Shown here: in pieces, positions 42,265 to 53,597 of the stretch
Layout of the letters: every line of letters starts with the position of its first letter
Position numbering within the stretch: the first letter of the stretch is position 1
Assembly (NCBI RefSeq): GCF_965363235.1
Contig: NC_134846.1
Coordinates: 58,889,121-58,953,120, forward strand
Length of the DNA stretch: 64,000 nucleotides
Source: Mytilus galloprovincialis
Taxonomy: Eukaryota > Mollusca > Bivalvia > Mytilida > Mytilidae
Direction of reading: 5' to 3'
Position numbers and translations under genes: made by a program
Notes under the pieces: model-generated
The model's database searches: none
What the model was told of the DNA's origin: nothing
Seen by the model: only the letters and a program-made list of their open reading frames with translations

Positions 42265-45200
42265 ATGGCATTTAATGCCGCTAAATTTTTGAAAACGCAA
42301 GACCTGGAGAGTTTTGATAATTTAAAGAAAAAGGAATTAGTGTGCTTGCTAAACATCTAAAATTAGTTTTTAAAGTATCTATGAGAAAACAAATTATAAA
42401 AAATTTGGTTATAGACAAATTAGTTGACGCAGAAATTTTAGGTGAAGAGACTCTTGAACTTAAGGTCGAAAATGTTGATGCCTTTATAAATTAAAACAGC
42501 TTGAATTAGAACATGAATTCAAATTAAAACAAGCAGAACTGGAAATGAAGGAAAGGTTGGAAATAGAGAAAAAAGAAAAAGAAGATGAATTTAAATTAAA
42601 AGAACTGGAAATGCAGGAGAGGGAGAAAATAAAAGAAGATGAATTAAAATTAAAAGAACTTGAAATGAGAGAAAGTCTAGAGATGGAAAAACTGAAAATT
42701 GAAATGGTCAAAGAAGAAAGCAACTCTAAAGTCAAGTCGAAATGAGATTATTTTGATGCAGCAAAAAATATACGTTTGGTTCCCAGATTTTGTGAAAAAA
42801 CAGTCGATAAATATTTTCCACAGTTTGAGAAAATTGCTCGTAATTTGAATTGGCCAAAGCCGTATTGGACTACAATGCTACAAAGTGTTCTTGAGGGTAA
42901 GGCCGCTGAAATATACTCCGCACTTCCATCAGAAAAAAGTTCCGATTATGACACGGTAAAACAGGAAGTTTTGAAAGCTTATGAGCTAGTACCAGAAGCA
43001 TATAGACAGAAATTTAGATCTTATAACTAGAGGCTCTAAAGAGCCTCTGTCGCTCACCTTGGTCTATGTGAATATTAAACAAAGGACGCAGATGCATTCA
43101 TGACAAAATTGTGTTTTGGTGATGGTGATGTGTTTGTACATCTTAATTTACTGAACAGTCTTGCTGCTTACAATTATCTCTATTTATAATGAACTTGGCC
43201 CAGTAGTTTCAGAAGAGAAGATTTTTGTAAAAGATAACTAAGATTTACGAAAAATGGTTAAAAATTGACTATAAAGGGCAATAACTTCTAAAGGGGTCAA
43301 CTGACCATTTCGGTCATGTTGACTTATTTGTAGATCTTACTTTGCCGACATTTATTGCTTTTTACAGTTTATCTCTATCTGTAATAATATTCAAGATAAT
43401 AACCAAAAACAGCAAAATTTCCTTAAAATTACCAATTCAGGAGCAGCAACCCAACAACGGGTTGTCCGATTCATCTGAAAATTTCAGGGCAGATAGATCT
43501 TGACCTGATAAACAATTTTACTTCTGTCAGATTTACTTTACATGCTTTGGTTTTTTAATTATAAGCCAAAAACTGAATTTTACCCCTATGTAGCCGTGGC
43601 GGCCATCTTGGTTGGTTGGCCTGGTCACGCCACACATTTTTTAAACTAGATACCCCAATGATGATTGTGGCCAAGTTTGGTTTAATTTGGCCCAGTAGTT
43701 TCAGAGGAGAAGATTTTTGTAAAAGATTACTAAGATTTACGAAAAATGGTTAAAGATTGACTATAAAGGGCAATTACTCCTAAAGGGGTCAACTGACCAT
43801 TTCAGTCATGTTGACTTATTTGTAAATCTTACTTTGCTGAACATTATTGCTGTTTACAGTTTATCTCTATCGATAATAATATTCAAGATAATAACCAAAA
43901 ACAGCAAAAATTTCCTTAAAATTACCAATTCAGGGGCAACAACCCAACAACAGGTTGTCCGATTCATCTGAAAATTTGAGGGCAGATAGATCTTGACCTG
44001 ATAATCAATTTTATTCCATATCAGATTAGTCTAAATGCTTTGGTTTTTGAGTTATAAGCCAAAAACTGCATTTTACCCCTATGTTCTATTTTTAGCTGTA
44101 GTGGCCATCTTGGTTGGTTGGCCGGGTCACGCCACATATTTTTTAAACTAGATACCCCAATGATGTTTGCGGCCAAGTTTGGTTTAATTTGGCCCAGCAG
44201 TTTCAAAGGAGAAGATTTTTGTAAAAGATTACTAAAATTTACGAAAAATGGTTAAAAATTGACTATAAAGGGCAATAACTCCTAAAGGGGTCAACTGACT
44301 ATTTTGGTCCTGTTGACTTATTTGTAAATCTTACTTTGCTGAACATTATTGCTGTTTACAGTTTATCTCTATCTATAATAATATTCAAGATAATAACCAA
44401 AAACAGCAAAATTTCCTTAAAATTACCAATTCAGGGGCAGCAACCCAACAACGGGTTGTCCGATTCATCTGAAAATTTCATGGCAGATAGATCTTGACCT
44501 GATTAACAATTTTATCCCTGTCAGATTTGCTCTAAATGCTTTGGTTTTTGAGTTATAAGCCAAAAACTGCATTTTACCCCTATGTTCTATTTTTAGCCGT
44601 GGCGGCCATCTTGGTTGGTTGGCCGGGTCACCGAACACATTTTTTAAACTAGATACCCCAATGATGATTGTGGCCAAGTTTGGTTTAATTTGGCCCAGTC
44701 GTTTCAGAGGAGAAGATTTTTGTAAAAGTTAACGACGACGGACGACGACGGACGACGGAGAACGGACGACGGACGCAAAGTGATGGGAAAAGCTCACTTG
44801 GCCCTTTGGGCCAGGTGAGCTAAAAAGTTTGATTCACAAACCTATGTGGAATTAACTCGGGAAAAAGAAGATCTATTTGATAAATGGCTTAATTACTTCA
44901 AAGAAAACAGATAACAATTTTGATAACCTAAGACAATTGATGTTATTAGAAGAGTTCAAACAATGTGTTCATTCAGACTTAAAAACACATTTAGACGACA
45001 ATACTGTTGGGACAATACATGATGCAGCTGTAATTTCAGATAATTATACCCTTTCACATAAAAGAAGTTTCAAGGGTCAAAATGTTAATACTTCAAGTGG
45101 AAATTACAAAAATCAAAGCACTGAGCGTACTGCTAGTAAGCCTGTTGCACAGAATAAGACTCAGTCCAGTTATAATATGTCTAGTCCAAAATTTGATACT

Positions 45201-45503
45201 TTTGAGAAGAATTTACTGATTTGTGCTTATTGTAAGAAAAATGGTCACCTGATGGCTGATTGTTTTAGACTCCAGAAGAAGAATGAACGAGATAATAAGC
45301 CAAAGTCAAGTGCTTATATGACACCCGTTGTTACCAGTACATTGGAATGTCCTGCGAGTCAGGTTTTTAAGTCCAGTTTTGTGATTACATGGAGGAATAT
45401 AAACCCTTTATGTCTGATGGGTTTATTTCTATTGTTGATGATACCACTCTTCAGCCTATTACGATTTTACGGTACACTGGAGCTTTTCAGTCTTTATTGT
45501 TAG
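42265..45503 (+). pseudogene. gag remnant of the LTR element, interrupted
   Basis: It starts at an ATG (42265), loses frame near 42345 and meets a stop near 42742. It encodes a long Glu/Lys-rich coiled coil (about 42490-42740) followed by a capsid-like segment (42776-43026). A family E repeat (43027-44823) then splits it. The distal part continues from 44824 and contains a CCHC zinc knuckle (C-x2-C-x4-H-x4-C) at 45222-45263. The capsid layout resembles SCAN-like gag of Gmr1-type elements (inference). Confidence 0.7.
43027..44823 (+). repeat. Family E element inserted in gag
   Basis: Starts CTAGAGGCTCTAAAGAGCC, has about three ~500-bp units (landmarks near 43671, 44174 and 44671), a GACGACGGAC microsatellite (44731-44776) and the 3' hairpin with terminal CTAA. 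Rejoining the flanks restores an open gag frame with an AAAAA target, showing no obvious target duplication. Confidence 0.85.
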
Positions 45504-45946
45504 AAGGTGTGTTGCCTTTGTTCGAGAAGACTTCTGTTGGTGCCTCCGTTTTGTTACAAGGTGTAAAGTTAGGTTGTATAGATGTTCCTCTCCATCGTAT
45601 TTATCTGAAGTCAGATTTGATAACTGGACCAGTTATTGTGGGTGTTCGTCCTAATCTCCCTGTTGAGGGTGTAACATTATTGCTAGGAAATTATCTAGCT
45701 AGGAATAAAGTGGTTGCTGAACCAATTGTTACCAGTGAACCGGTGGTGGATGTTAAATTACCTGAAGATGATGCTGAATTGTATCCAGCTTGTGTTGTCA
45801 CTAGGGCGATGGCTAGAAAACAACTTATGAGATATTTAGGCATGATTGGATTTTACAGAAAATTTGGTTCAAATTTTGCTACTGTGGTTCAACCATTAAC
45901 TCATCTTTTACGAAAAAATTCTAAATTTATCTGGAGTGAAAATTGA
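45389..45946 (+). pseudogene. Protease remnant fused in frame to the end of reverse transcriptase
   Basis: The open frame starts with an aspartic-protease segment in which the expected D-T-G-A active-site motif reads Y-T-G-A (codon at 45473-45475), so it should be inactive. Around 45820-45830 the protease tail passes without a stop into the C-terminal reverse-transcriptase segment (YLGMIGFYRKF, then PLTHLLRK). Integrase and the catalytic palm of reverse transcriptase are missing between them. Confidence 0.7.
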
Positions 45947-46000
45947 AATCAAATAGCAAAACACTTTTAATTAAAAATCAATTCTTCAGAGAACAATTGA

Positions 46001-47673
46001 AGGTCTTTCCACCTCGATAATAAGAATAAAATTTAAAAAACGATGTTAGAAAATGTCACCATGTGTTGATGTAATGTGGTAAATCAAACTGATATAAAAA
46101 AATTAAGATTGGTAGGTTTATGCAGAAGACCTAATTGTTTTATAATGAACCAGAAAGAATTTTTAGCAAAGGTCAAAATCTAGAACGTCAAATTGACCTT
46201 TGACCTTGACCTCAATTTTGAGGTCATAGGTCAGTGATCTCAAATCAAAAGACCCCAGGTCAATCACTTGTATGGTTGTGGAGAAATACTGATTTCAAAT
46301 ACAAAAGGGGAGAAAACTCCTATAAGGGTTAACCAAAACTCTTCGACTTAATAGGTTGAAGTTGCGCCTTTTTGTAAACAGTTATTTGGCAAACACATCA
46401 TATCATTTTTTGTCACAGTTTCTTTGGAATAACGATAACAAGCAAAATTTAAAATTTATAACATGACCTTGACCTTTGACCTTGACCTCAATTTCCTTCA
46501 AATGGACCAAGGACTTCATATCAAAAGACTGTAGGCCTCTACGACTTTTAAGTCAAAATTAAGCAAATCATTCTTAAGAGTAGACGAACAATTTGCTAAA
46601 TTCTTTTACGGTTTTAGAGATATAGCGATAACAAGAAAAAGGGGACGCGGGCAGATAACTCCTATAAGAATAAGTGTTCGGTCACACAGGGTGAGTTTTG
46701 AAACCCCCATTACTGTACAACATCATTGGCCAAAAAATCCTTTTGATATGTTGTAATACAAACTAGAGGCTCTAAAGAGCCTGTGTCGCTCACCTTGGTC
46801 TATGTGCATATTAAACAAAGGACACAAATGGATTCATGACAAAATTGTATTTTGGTGATGGTGATGTGTTTGAAGTTCTTACTTTACTGAACGATTTTGC
46901 TTCTTACAATTATATCTATAATGAACTTTGCCCATTAGTAACAGAGAACTATATTTGGTAAAAATTTACATAAATTTACCAAATTAATGAAAATTGTTAA
47001 AAATTGACTATAAAGGGCAATAACTCCTTAAGGGGTCAATTGACCATTTAGGTCATGTTGACTTATTTGTAGATCTTACTTTGCTGAACATTATTGCTGT
47101 TTACAGTTTATCGCTATCTATAATAGTATTCAAGATAACCAAAAACGGCAAAATTTCTTTAAAAATTACCAATTGGAGGGCAGCAACCCAACAACCAGTT
47201 GTCCAATTCATCTGAAAAATTCAGGGCAGATAGATATTGACTTGATTAACAATTTAACTTCTTGTCAGATTTGCTCTAGATGCTTTGGTTTCATAGTTAT
47301 AAGCCAAAAACTGCATTTTACCCCTATGTTCTATTTTTAGCCGTGGCGGCCATCTTGGTTGGTTGACCGGGTCACGCCACACATTTTTTAAACTAGATAC
47401 CCCAATGATGATTGTGGCCAAGCTTGGTTTGATTTGGCCCAGTAGTTTCAGAGGAGAAGATTTTTGTAAAAGCTAACGCCGGACGACGACGGACGACGGA
47501 CGACGGACGCCGGACGACGGACGACGGACGCCGGACGCAAAGTGATGAGAAAAGCTCACTTGGCCCTTTGGGCCAGGTGAGCTAAAAAGCATCTCAGACG
47601 GCAGAAAAACAAAAAAAAAACAAAAAAATCAGAAGAAAAACAAAAGGTCTTTCCACGAAAAGTGGAAAGACCT
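46001..47673 (+). mobile_element. Repeat element I inserted between RT and RNase H remnants
   Basis: It begins AGGTCTTTCCACCTCG and ends in a perfect hairpin AGGTCTTTCCAC-GAAAA-GTGGAAAGACCT (47645-47673). The body has repeated TGACCTTTGACCTTGACCT phrases and no coding frame. A family E element (46763-47585) is nested inside it. Class unknown. Confidence 0.6.
46763..47585 (+). repeat. Short family E element (one core unit) nested in element I
   Basis: Complete ends: CTAGAGGCTCTAAAGAGCC at the start, a GACGACGGAC/GCCGGACG microsatellite (47477-47537) and a 3' hairpin ending AGCTAA. It contains one ~500-bp unit plus leader (823 bp), the shortest full copy in the window. Confidence 0.85.
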
Positions 47674-47684
47674 AATTTTAAAAT

Positions 47685-48095
47685 AGTCCGGTTCTGATTA
47701 CTCCAGACTTTGAAAAACAATTTAAACTTGCCGTTGATGCAAGCCATGTAGGAATTGGAGCTGTTTTATATCAAGCGACAGATGATAATGTTGAGAAACC
47801 TATATCATATTTTTCCAAGAAATTAGATAAACATCAGAAAAATTATTCAACTATTGAAAAAGAGTGTATTGCAATGTTGTCAGCACTTCGACATTTTGAT
47901 GTATATTTGAATCCCACTGTATATCCTATTCTTGTTTGTACTGATCATAATCCTCTCACCTTCATACATAAAATGAGAAACAAGAATCAGAGGTTGACTA
48001 GGTGAAGTTTATTGTTACAGGAATATGATGTCATTGTAAAACATATTAAGGGTAAAGATAATGTAATAGCAGATGCTTTATCTAGAGCTTATTAA
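47685..48095 (+). pseudogene. RNase H domain of the LTR element with one internal stop
   Basis: This encodes a Ty3/gypsy RNase H-type sequence with LAVDASHVGIGAVL, an ...STIEKE... helix, VCTDHNPL and the terminal NVIADALSRA motif. A TGA at 48003-48005 interrupts it. The frame ends at 48093-48095, only 74 bp before the polypurine tract, so no integrase follows. Confidence 0.8.
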
Positions 48096-48774
48096 AACAC
48101 TTTGTATATACTATGTATTTTTGTTCTTATTATTCATGATAAGTTTTTGTTACACTAAAACTTCTTTTAAGGGGGAGGTGTTATGATATTGTAATTATTG
48201 TATTTATTTATGTTGGCCTGATTTGTGTTGTGTGGCCTGATAGTTGTTTACAGAATAATCTTAGAACTGTGCAGTTTAGAAATCACTGGAACAATCACAG
48301 AATGATTGGAACTTTCCGTTTGACTTACATAATGATTCCAGAATGATCCTAATAAAAGATGCGTTATATAAACTTCTACATTTTGCTAGAAACTTCCGTT
48401 GTAACTTTCTAGGACGTTCCATTATAGAGTGTTCTAGAATTTTCCGTGACAACTATATATATACAGACACTAAAGTTAAACTTAGACTTACACTTAGACA
48501 TCAATAGACATTAATATTCATAGCATTTGGATTGACACTTTTATTCTACAAACAACATCATACTGGATTGCGACCGTAATATTCAGATTGGATTCCGAAA
48601 GATATCCGGATACAGATAAAGATAAAAGATTGGACTCATATTTTGACAGTTAAGTTGACAGTAATATTTGTGTTATACTTCTTGTAAACTTTTGTATAAT
48701 AAATATTGTTAAATTTTATTATTGATTTGTGTCTTTTGTTGGCTACAATTTAAAGGTAATTTCTGGCCGTAACA

Positions 48775-49560
48775 CTTACTATTGCACAATACTGTGCAAT
48801 TGAAGATTTCTTGCTATTGCTGAATACTGTGTGTGCAATTGAAAATTTCTTGCTATTGAACAATACTTAATATAATAATTTAGGATCCTGATTTGGACCA
48901 ACTTGAAAACTGGGCCCATAATCAAAAATGTAAGTACATTTTTAGATTCAGCATATCAAAGAACCCCATGGATTCAATTTTTGTTGAGATCAAACTTAGT
49001 TTAATTTTAGACCCTTTGGACCTTAATGTAGACCAATTTGAAAAAGGGACCAAAAATTAAGAATCTACATATAGTCTAGCAGATAGGTGCAATATATTAA
49101 GGAATTGTGCACTTCGTGTTAAAAGCATCAAATTTTGCTCAAACATACTTCTATCTATACTCTTTAGTTTTAGATATGGAGGCAAGCTGGAAATATTGTA
49201 AACTTCCGGTAAAATCCAAAATGGCGGATGCATGTTTAAATTTCAACTTTCTTAATTCTTTTTCAAACTTGTTTGTTTTAACTACAAGATCTGATGTTGT
49301 TATTTGATCTGAATCACATCAGATGGTTTTCAGTGTTGTTTATAAAGTTGAAGCAGCATTTTGGTGACCCTTTGTCAACTTCCGGTCGAAATTTCGTGTT
49401 AAAATTCAAGAAAAATATCGACTTTTAATTTGCAAAACATGACAAGAAGGATGTCATAGAATCATGTATTTAGTTCTTTGGAGACCATTAATATTCTTTT
49501 TTTTTATCAGGATCTGCTTACCCTTCCGGAAACCCTGAGATCACCCCCAGTTTTTGGTGG
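48775..49560. repeat. Right part of the tandem array, then a dispersed repeat
   Basis: 48775-48870 continues the CTATTGCACAATACTGTG array. From 48885 a dispersed sequence follows with GACCCTTTGGACCTTAATGT and similar phrases. No gene is supported. Confidence 0.5.
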
Positions 49561-49875
49561 GGTTAGTTTGTCTTAGTTTTCTATGTTGTGTACTATTATT
49601 TGTATGTTTGTCTTTTTCATTTTTAGCCATGGCGTTATTTTCGATTTATGAGTTTGACTGTCCCTTTCGTATCTTTCGTCTTTCTTTTATGGTGAATAAT
49701 ATTGTTTCATTATTATTTTTGAATGAAGATAGACATACACTTTATAAATCAAGAGTCTAAATAACAATTTAAAGATGAGCTCTTAAGTATAAACATATTG
49801 AGACATCAGATAATCAAAGATCAGGAAGATCTCCCTCAAATGTTGAAGAAGTAAACTGAACTTTAATTCATTTTT

Positions 49876-50053
49876 ATGTTTTGGAGTTAAGTATGACGTC
49901 CATTTTCTCTGAACTAGTATGTATAGGGGCCACCTCCGGGTGCGGGAATTTCTCGCTGCATTGCACACCCATTGGTGGCCTTCGGCTGTTTTCTGTTCTT
50001 TGGTCGAGTTGTTATCTCTTTGACATAATCCCCATTTCCATTCTTAATTTTAA
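49876..50053 (+). repeat. LINE-like 3' tail repeat, copy 4
   Basis: 5'-truncated sense copy with GGGTGCGGGAATTTCTCGCT and CATTTCCATTCTTAATTTTA at its end. Confidence 0.6.
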
Positions 50054-50383
50054 ATGTATAGTTTGTCAAAATATGACAGACGAATAGCTGCAATGCCCTA
50101 AATCGACAAGTTGTATATCAATATTGGTGCCGGATATGTGACTTTGGAGGAAAATCTCGTAAAATACAAAGAACTTCCATGTTAACCGTCTTAGAAAAAC
50201 CAATCTTAATACCCAATATAATGGCAGTGGTCTTCCACGTACTATGTACACAAACAATGCTACATGGCATAAGACCTGCAATCTAAAGTTCAATTAAACA
50301 GAACTAACGAGAGCTAAAAAAAGACATCAAAAGGATACAGATGACATGTAAAATAATAAAAAAAAAAAAAAAACAGCCAATCG

Positions 50384-51590
50384 GTGTTTGAAACTCACCC
50401 GCACCTGCTTAAAATAGCAATGACAGAATATGTATGTTTCTTATGTGGTTCGTATAAACCAAATGAAAACATCCACGACGAAACAACAAGTCATGTTGAT
50501 ATCCCTGTTCGTCAATGTGTGCTTAAGCTTCAGGACACAACTTTATTACAGAAGATCAGTGCTGGGAAAGTTATTGTACAAGAAACGAAATATCATGTCC
50601 AATGTCTTCCTAATCTTTATCGAATGGCATCAGGAGTTTCTAATGATGATGAGATTGAATAAGGAAAAGACACACGAATAATCTATGGAATCGCATTAGC
50701 TAAATTCATCAGCTCATTAAAGGTTCTATAACCGAGGAAGATTTATCACAAGTATTCAAGATGCCAGGTTTATTCTAGGCAAATAAGGAAGTTAGGTGTA
50801 AACATTGAAGTCAGAGTTCATAGTACAAGATTAATTAAGTTGCTTTCAAGTAAAATATAGGAACCTCTATTCAGAAAGCAGATGATGACGACATTAACTC
50901 AAACTAAATGCAGGTTTATAAAGCAGTAAAAATCATTCGCAGCGACAGGTTTATTGTTACATGTGGGTTTGACGGTAGATTTCCAGTGCACTGTCAGGAG
51001 AATTCTGTTCCAAGATATCTCTTAACTCTTGTTAGTATGTTGTTGTATGGACAAGATATAACAAACTACTCTTATCATAAGGAAATCTTACGATTGCTTA
51101 GATGTTAATATTCAACAGCTACAAACTAATCCCTAACTCTCCAAAGATCTGTCATCATGCATCTAAAGAAACCGTCTTACATATGCACCTAGGAATAATT
51201 GTTCACTGCTAGACAAGAAAATGTTGAATTTAGTGGATACATTTTTCATTTAGATTAGTTGGTGTCGTATAATAGAGTGCTCTCAGTACCCACAAATCTT
51301 ACCAATGTGCTTTGCAAGCAGTATCAAGACGATGAAAAGTGTGTAGTTCATAAGTCAAAGAGTTTTTTTCAGTAATAGCTATTGACTATGCGCATGAACA
51401 AAACAAGTATGTTGTTCAGTCAGATGGAGGCACTGTTAACAGAAAACCCATTAGCCTTGCAACAAGAGATGACATCTTGACCAGAAATGGCAAGACTTGC
51501 TAAAGAGTTTGAGAAGAAGGGCGAAAGATACCAGAGGGAAGCTATAGATCGATTTCTTGATGAAGAGGACATAACTTGCTAGTGGACTAT
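50384..51590 (+). pseudogene. Decayed protein-coding element with a CxxC...HxxxC zinc-binding-like module
   Basis: The first 92 codons from 50384 are open and contain CFLCG, then LQDTTLLQKISAGKVIVQE followed by HVQCLPNLYR. I associate this module with repetitive, probably transposon-derived proteins in molluscs and cnidarians. Downstream, frame-broken pieces (YGIALAKF near 50685, LGVNIEVRVHSTRL near 50790) follow the order of those proteins, so the locus looks like a dead copy. Family name unknown to me. Confidence 0.45.
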
Positions 51591-52130
51591 CAGTCCCCGA
51601 CGGTATCATCAGCTCAGTACTTCGGTACTGACATGATTTAACAAACCTTTCTAAAATTGTCTGTTAATAAATTTTGACATCATTAAGAAACTAAGTTTTC
51701 AACTCCCTCAGGCAAAGTTGACTTAAGATGAATTTGGCTATTTATTTTAGGTATTTTTGACATATAGCTCTTCAACGGTTTTGGTACTTATACATCCTCG
51801 GATTTCAAATGTTTGGCTTTGAGCGTTCCTGATGAAGGTAAATCCAGAAAAGCGCTTCAGACGCATTAACCCTCTTACTGCGGGAAGGACATATGTGTCC
51901 TCCCCTGGCTTACTGCGGGAAGGACATATATGTCCTTTGTGTAAAAAATGATTATTTTTTCCTTTTCGTAATATTTCTGGAAAAAACACCTTTCCTTCAA
52001 TTATTAAATATATTTTATTCATCATGTGGTTATTATTTTTGTTGTTGTTTTCTTTTTACCTATCTTTTTCATAAAACGTCATCATTACGTCAAACATTAT
52101 TTGACGTCATTCGACGTCATAATTGATTTG

Positions 52131-52388
52131 ACGGCATGAGCCTCTGGCCTTTGTTACTCTTGTATTGTTTTAACTTTTAGTTTCTTGTGTACAATTTGGA
52201 GTTTAGTATGGGGTTCATTATCACCGAGCCAGTATATATTTGTTTAGGGGCCAGCTGAAGGACGCCTCCGAGTGCGAGAATTTCTCGTTGCATTGAAGAC
52301 CTGTTGGTGACCTTCCGCTGTTGTCTGCTCTATGGTCGGGTTGTTGTCTCTTTGGCACATTCCCTATTTCCATTCTCAATTTTATCAT
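52131..52388 (+). repeat. LINE-like 3' tail repeat, copy 5
   Basis: Sense copy starting GAGCCTCTGGCCTTTGTTAC and ending CATTCTCAATTTTATC, with GGGGCCAGCTGAAGGACGCC inside. Confidence 0.65.
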
Positions 52389-52419
52389 GTACAGGGATGT
52401 AACATTTTTACTTAAATTT

Positions 52420-53075
52420 AGACACCATTTTCTAATCCAAAAAACATTTGTAACGTTCATTTTGATTGGATAACATCACTTATTTACAATTCTAATGCAA
52501 CAACGTTTGTAACGTTCATTTTGATTGGATAACGTCACTTTTTTACAATTGATGCTATTGGACGTACGCGCAAGCGCAGACGACATATGACAGATTTTAA
52601 TTACATGTTTTAACGTTGTTTTCTGTCAGTGTCATTAGAATGGAGATAACAATATTGTATTTTAAGCTCCGACGGCATCAATTGGGGATTTGATGGTCGC
52701 AAATACGCGTTAACTGTCTCCGCTAACGCGTCGCCAGTAAACTTAACTTGCGACCATCAAATCCCCAATTGATGCCGTCGGAGCTTAAAATACAATACAG
52801 TTATTTCCTAATTGATGCTATGCGGGACGTTAGCGCAAGCGCAGACGGCATATGACAGACTTTAAATATATGTTTTAACGTTATTTTCTGTCAGTTTCAT
52901 TAGAATGGAGATAACAATATTGTATTTTAAGATCCGACGGCATCAATTGGGGATTTGATGGTCGCAAATACCCGTTTACTGTCTCCGCTAACGCGTCGCG
53001 AGTAAACTTAATTTGCGACCATCAAATCCCCAATTGATGACGTCAGAGCTTAAAATACAATACAGTTATCTCCTA
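52420..53075. repeat. Tandem pair of long palindromes with duplicated flanks
   Basis: Palindrome 1 (52654-52796) has 49-bp arms that read perfectly complementary. Palindrome 2 (52919-53061) has near-perfect arms. Their spacing is 265 bp, and the sequence before each is also duplicated (GCGCAAGCGCAGACG, TTTTCTGTCAG, GAATGGAGATAACAATA). A 75-bp direct repeat (TTTGTAACGTTCATTTTGAT) precedes them at 52445 and 52510. Confidence 0.85.
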
Positions 53076-53552
53076 ATTATATTTCATAATGTCTAGCGAA
53101 CTGCTGAAGTGCTCTGGCAAGTGAGGAAATATGCCTTAGTTATATTACTGAATGTAAATTAATACAATTCAACATGTTCTTATTTTTTTAATGTATGTAT
53201 CTTTCAAAAATGTATTGATTGACAGATCGGAAAGAAATGATATCCATCTTCAAATTTTTTCCCCCGTCACAAAAGTGTTGTCTTTCTGTTTACGCATTTT
53301 AAACGGGGTTTATCCGAATTCATTTTTCTATTAAATCCTCATTCAGATCAAATAAAATAATCGACTGTTTGATTTTGTAAATTATATTGAAATTTTTAAG
53401 GAAATTATGTTTTATCTAACACATTTAAAAATAAGTTCTTGTTAATAAGATTTCCTGCATTTAACTTATTCAAAACTAAATATTATCATAGCTTTACTTC
53501 AATCACCTTCGCGGAAATCAACACCGCAATGTATTATGGGATGGTAATGGTG

Positions 53553-53568
53553 GGCGCGTGATTTCGAA
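53553..53568 (+). promoter_or_regulatory. CDE/CHR-like tandem element upstream of LIN54
   Basis: GGCGCG, then four bases (TGAT), then TTCGAA. In vertebrate cell-cycle promoters a CDE (GC-rich, E2F-like) is typically followed at four bases by a CHR (TTTGAA or variants such as TTCGAA), and the CHR is bound by LIN54 itself. Position 1.7 kb before the first sure LIN54 exon makes autoregulation conceivable, but this is inference from a short motif. Confidence 0.35.
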
Positions 53569-53578
53569 CAAATACAGA

Positions 53579-53597
53579 ATGCCTGCCCAGAGAACGG
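53579..53597 (+). CDS. Candidate LIN54 first coding exon (option 2, very short)
   Basis: ATG plus five codons (MPAQRT) and one base precede a GTACGC donor at 53598, again phase 1 and compatible with exon 55304. The start lies ten bases after a CDE/CHR-like site (53553-53568) in the most GC-rich stretch of the upstream region. The exon is only 19 coding nt and cannot be scored reliably by eye. Confidence 0.2.

Larger units (their letters stand above)
41559..48774 (+). mobile_element. Decayed Ty3/gypsy-type LTR retrotransposon (possibly Gmr1-like)
   Basis: The LTRs are 41559-42174 (616 bp) and 48179-48774 (596 bp), each beginning TGTTATGATATT and ending GTAACA. They are nearly identical apart from a few short indels. 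A 4-bp target duplication CTTA flanks them (41555-41558 and 48775-48778). The primer site (42180-42196) and polypurine tract AAGGGGGAGG (48169-48178) are present. Coding remnants are gag, protease, the end of reverse transcriptase, and RNase H as the last domain. Integrase is absent. Gag is frame-shifted and the body carries inserted repeats (43027-44823 and 46001-47673), so the copy cannot be autonomous. Confidence 0.9.

Noticed and set aside
49107..49760. 66- and 68-codon frames near 49.1-49.8 kb
   Set aside because: They fall in dispersed repeat sequence and have no domain or splice support.
53092..53123. ATGTCTAGCGAACTGCTGAA... plus GTGAGG as LIN54 first exon
   Set aside because: Ends in phase 2, incompatible with the phase-1 acceptor at 55304.
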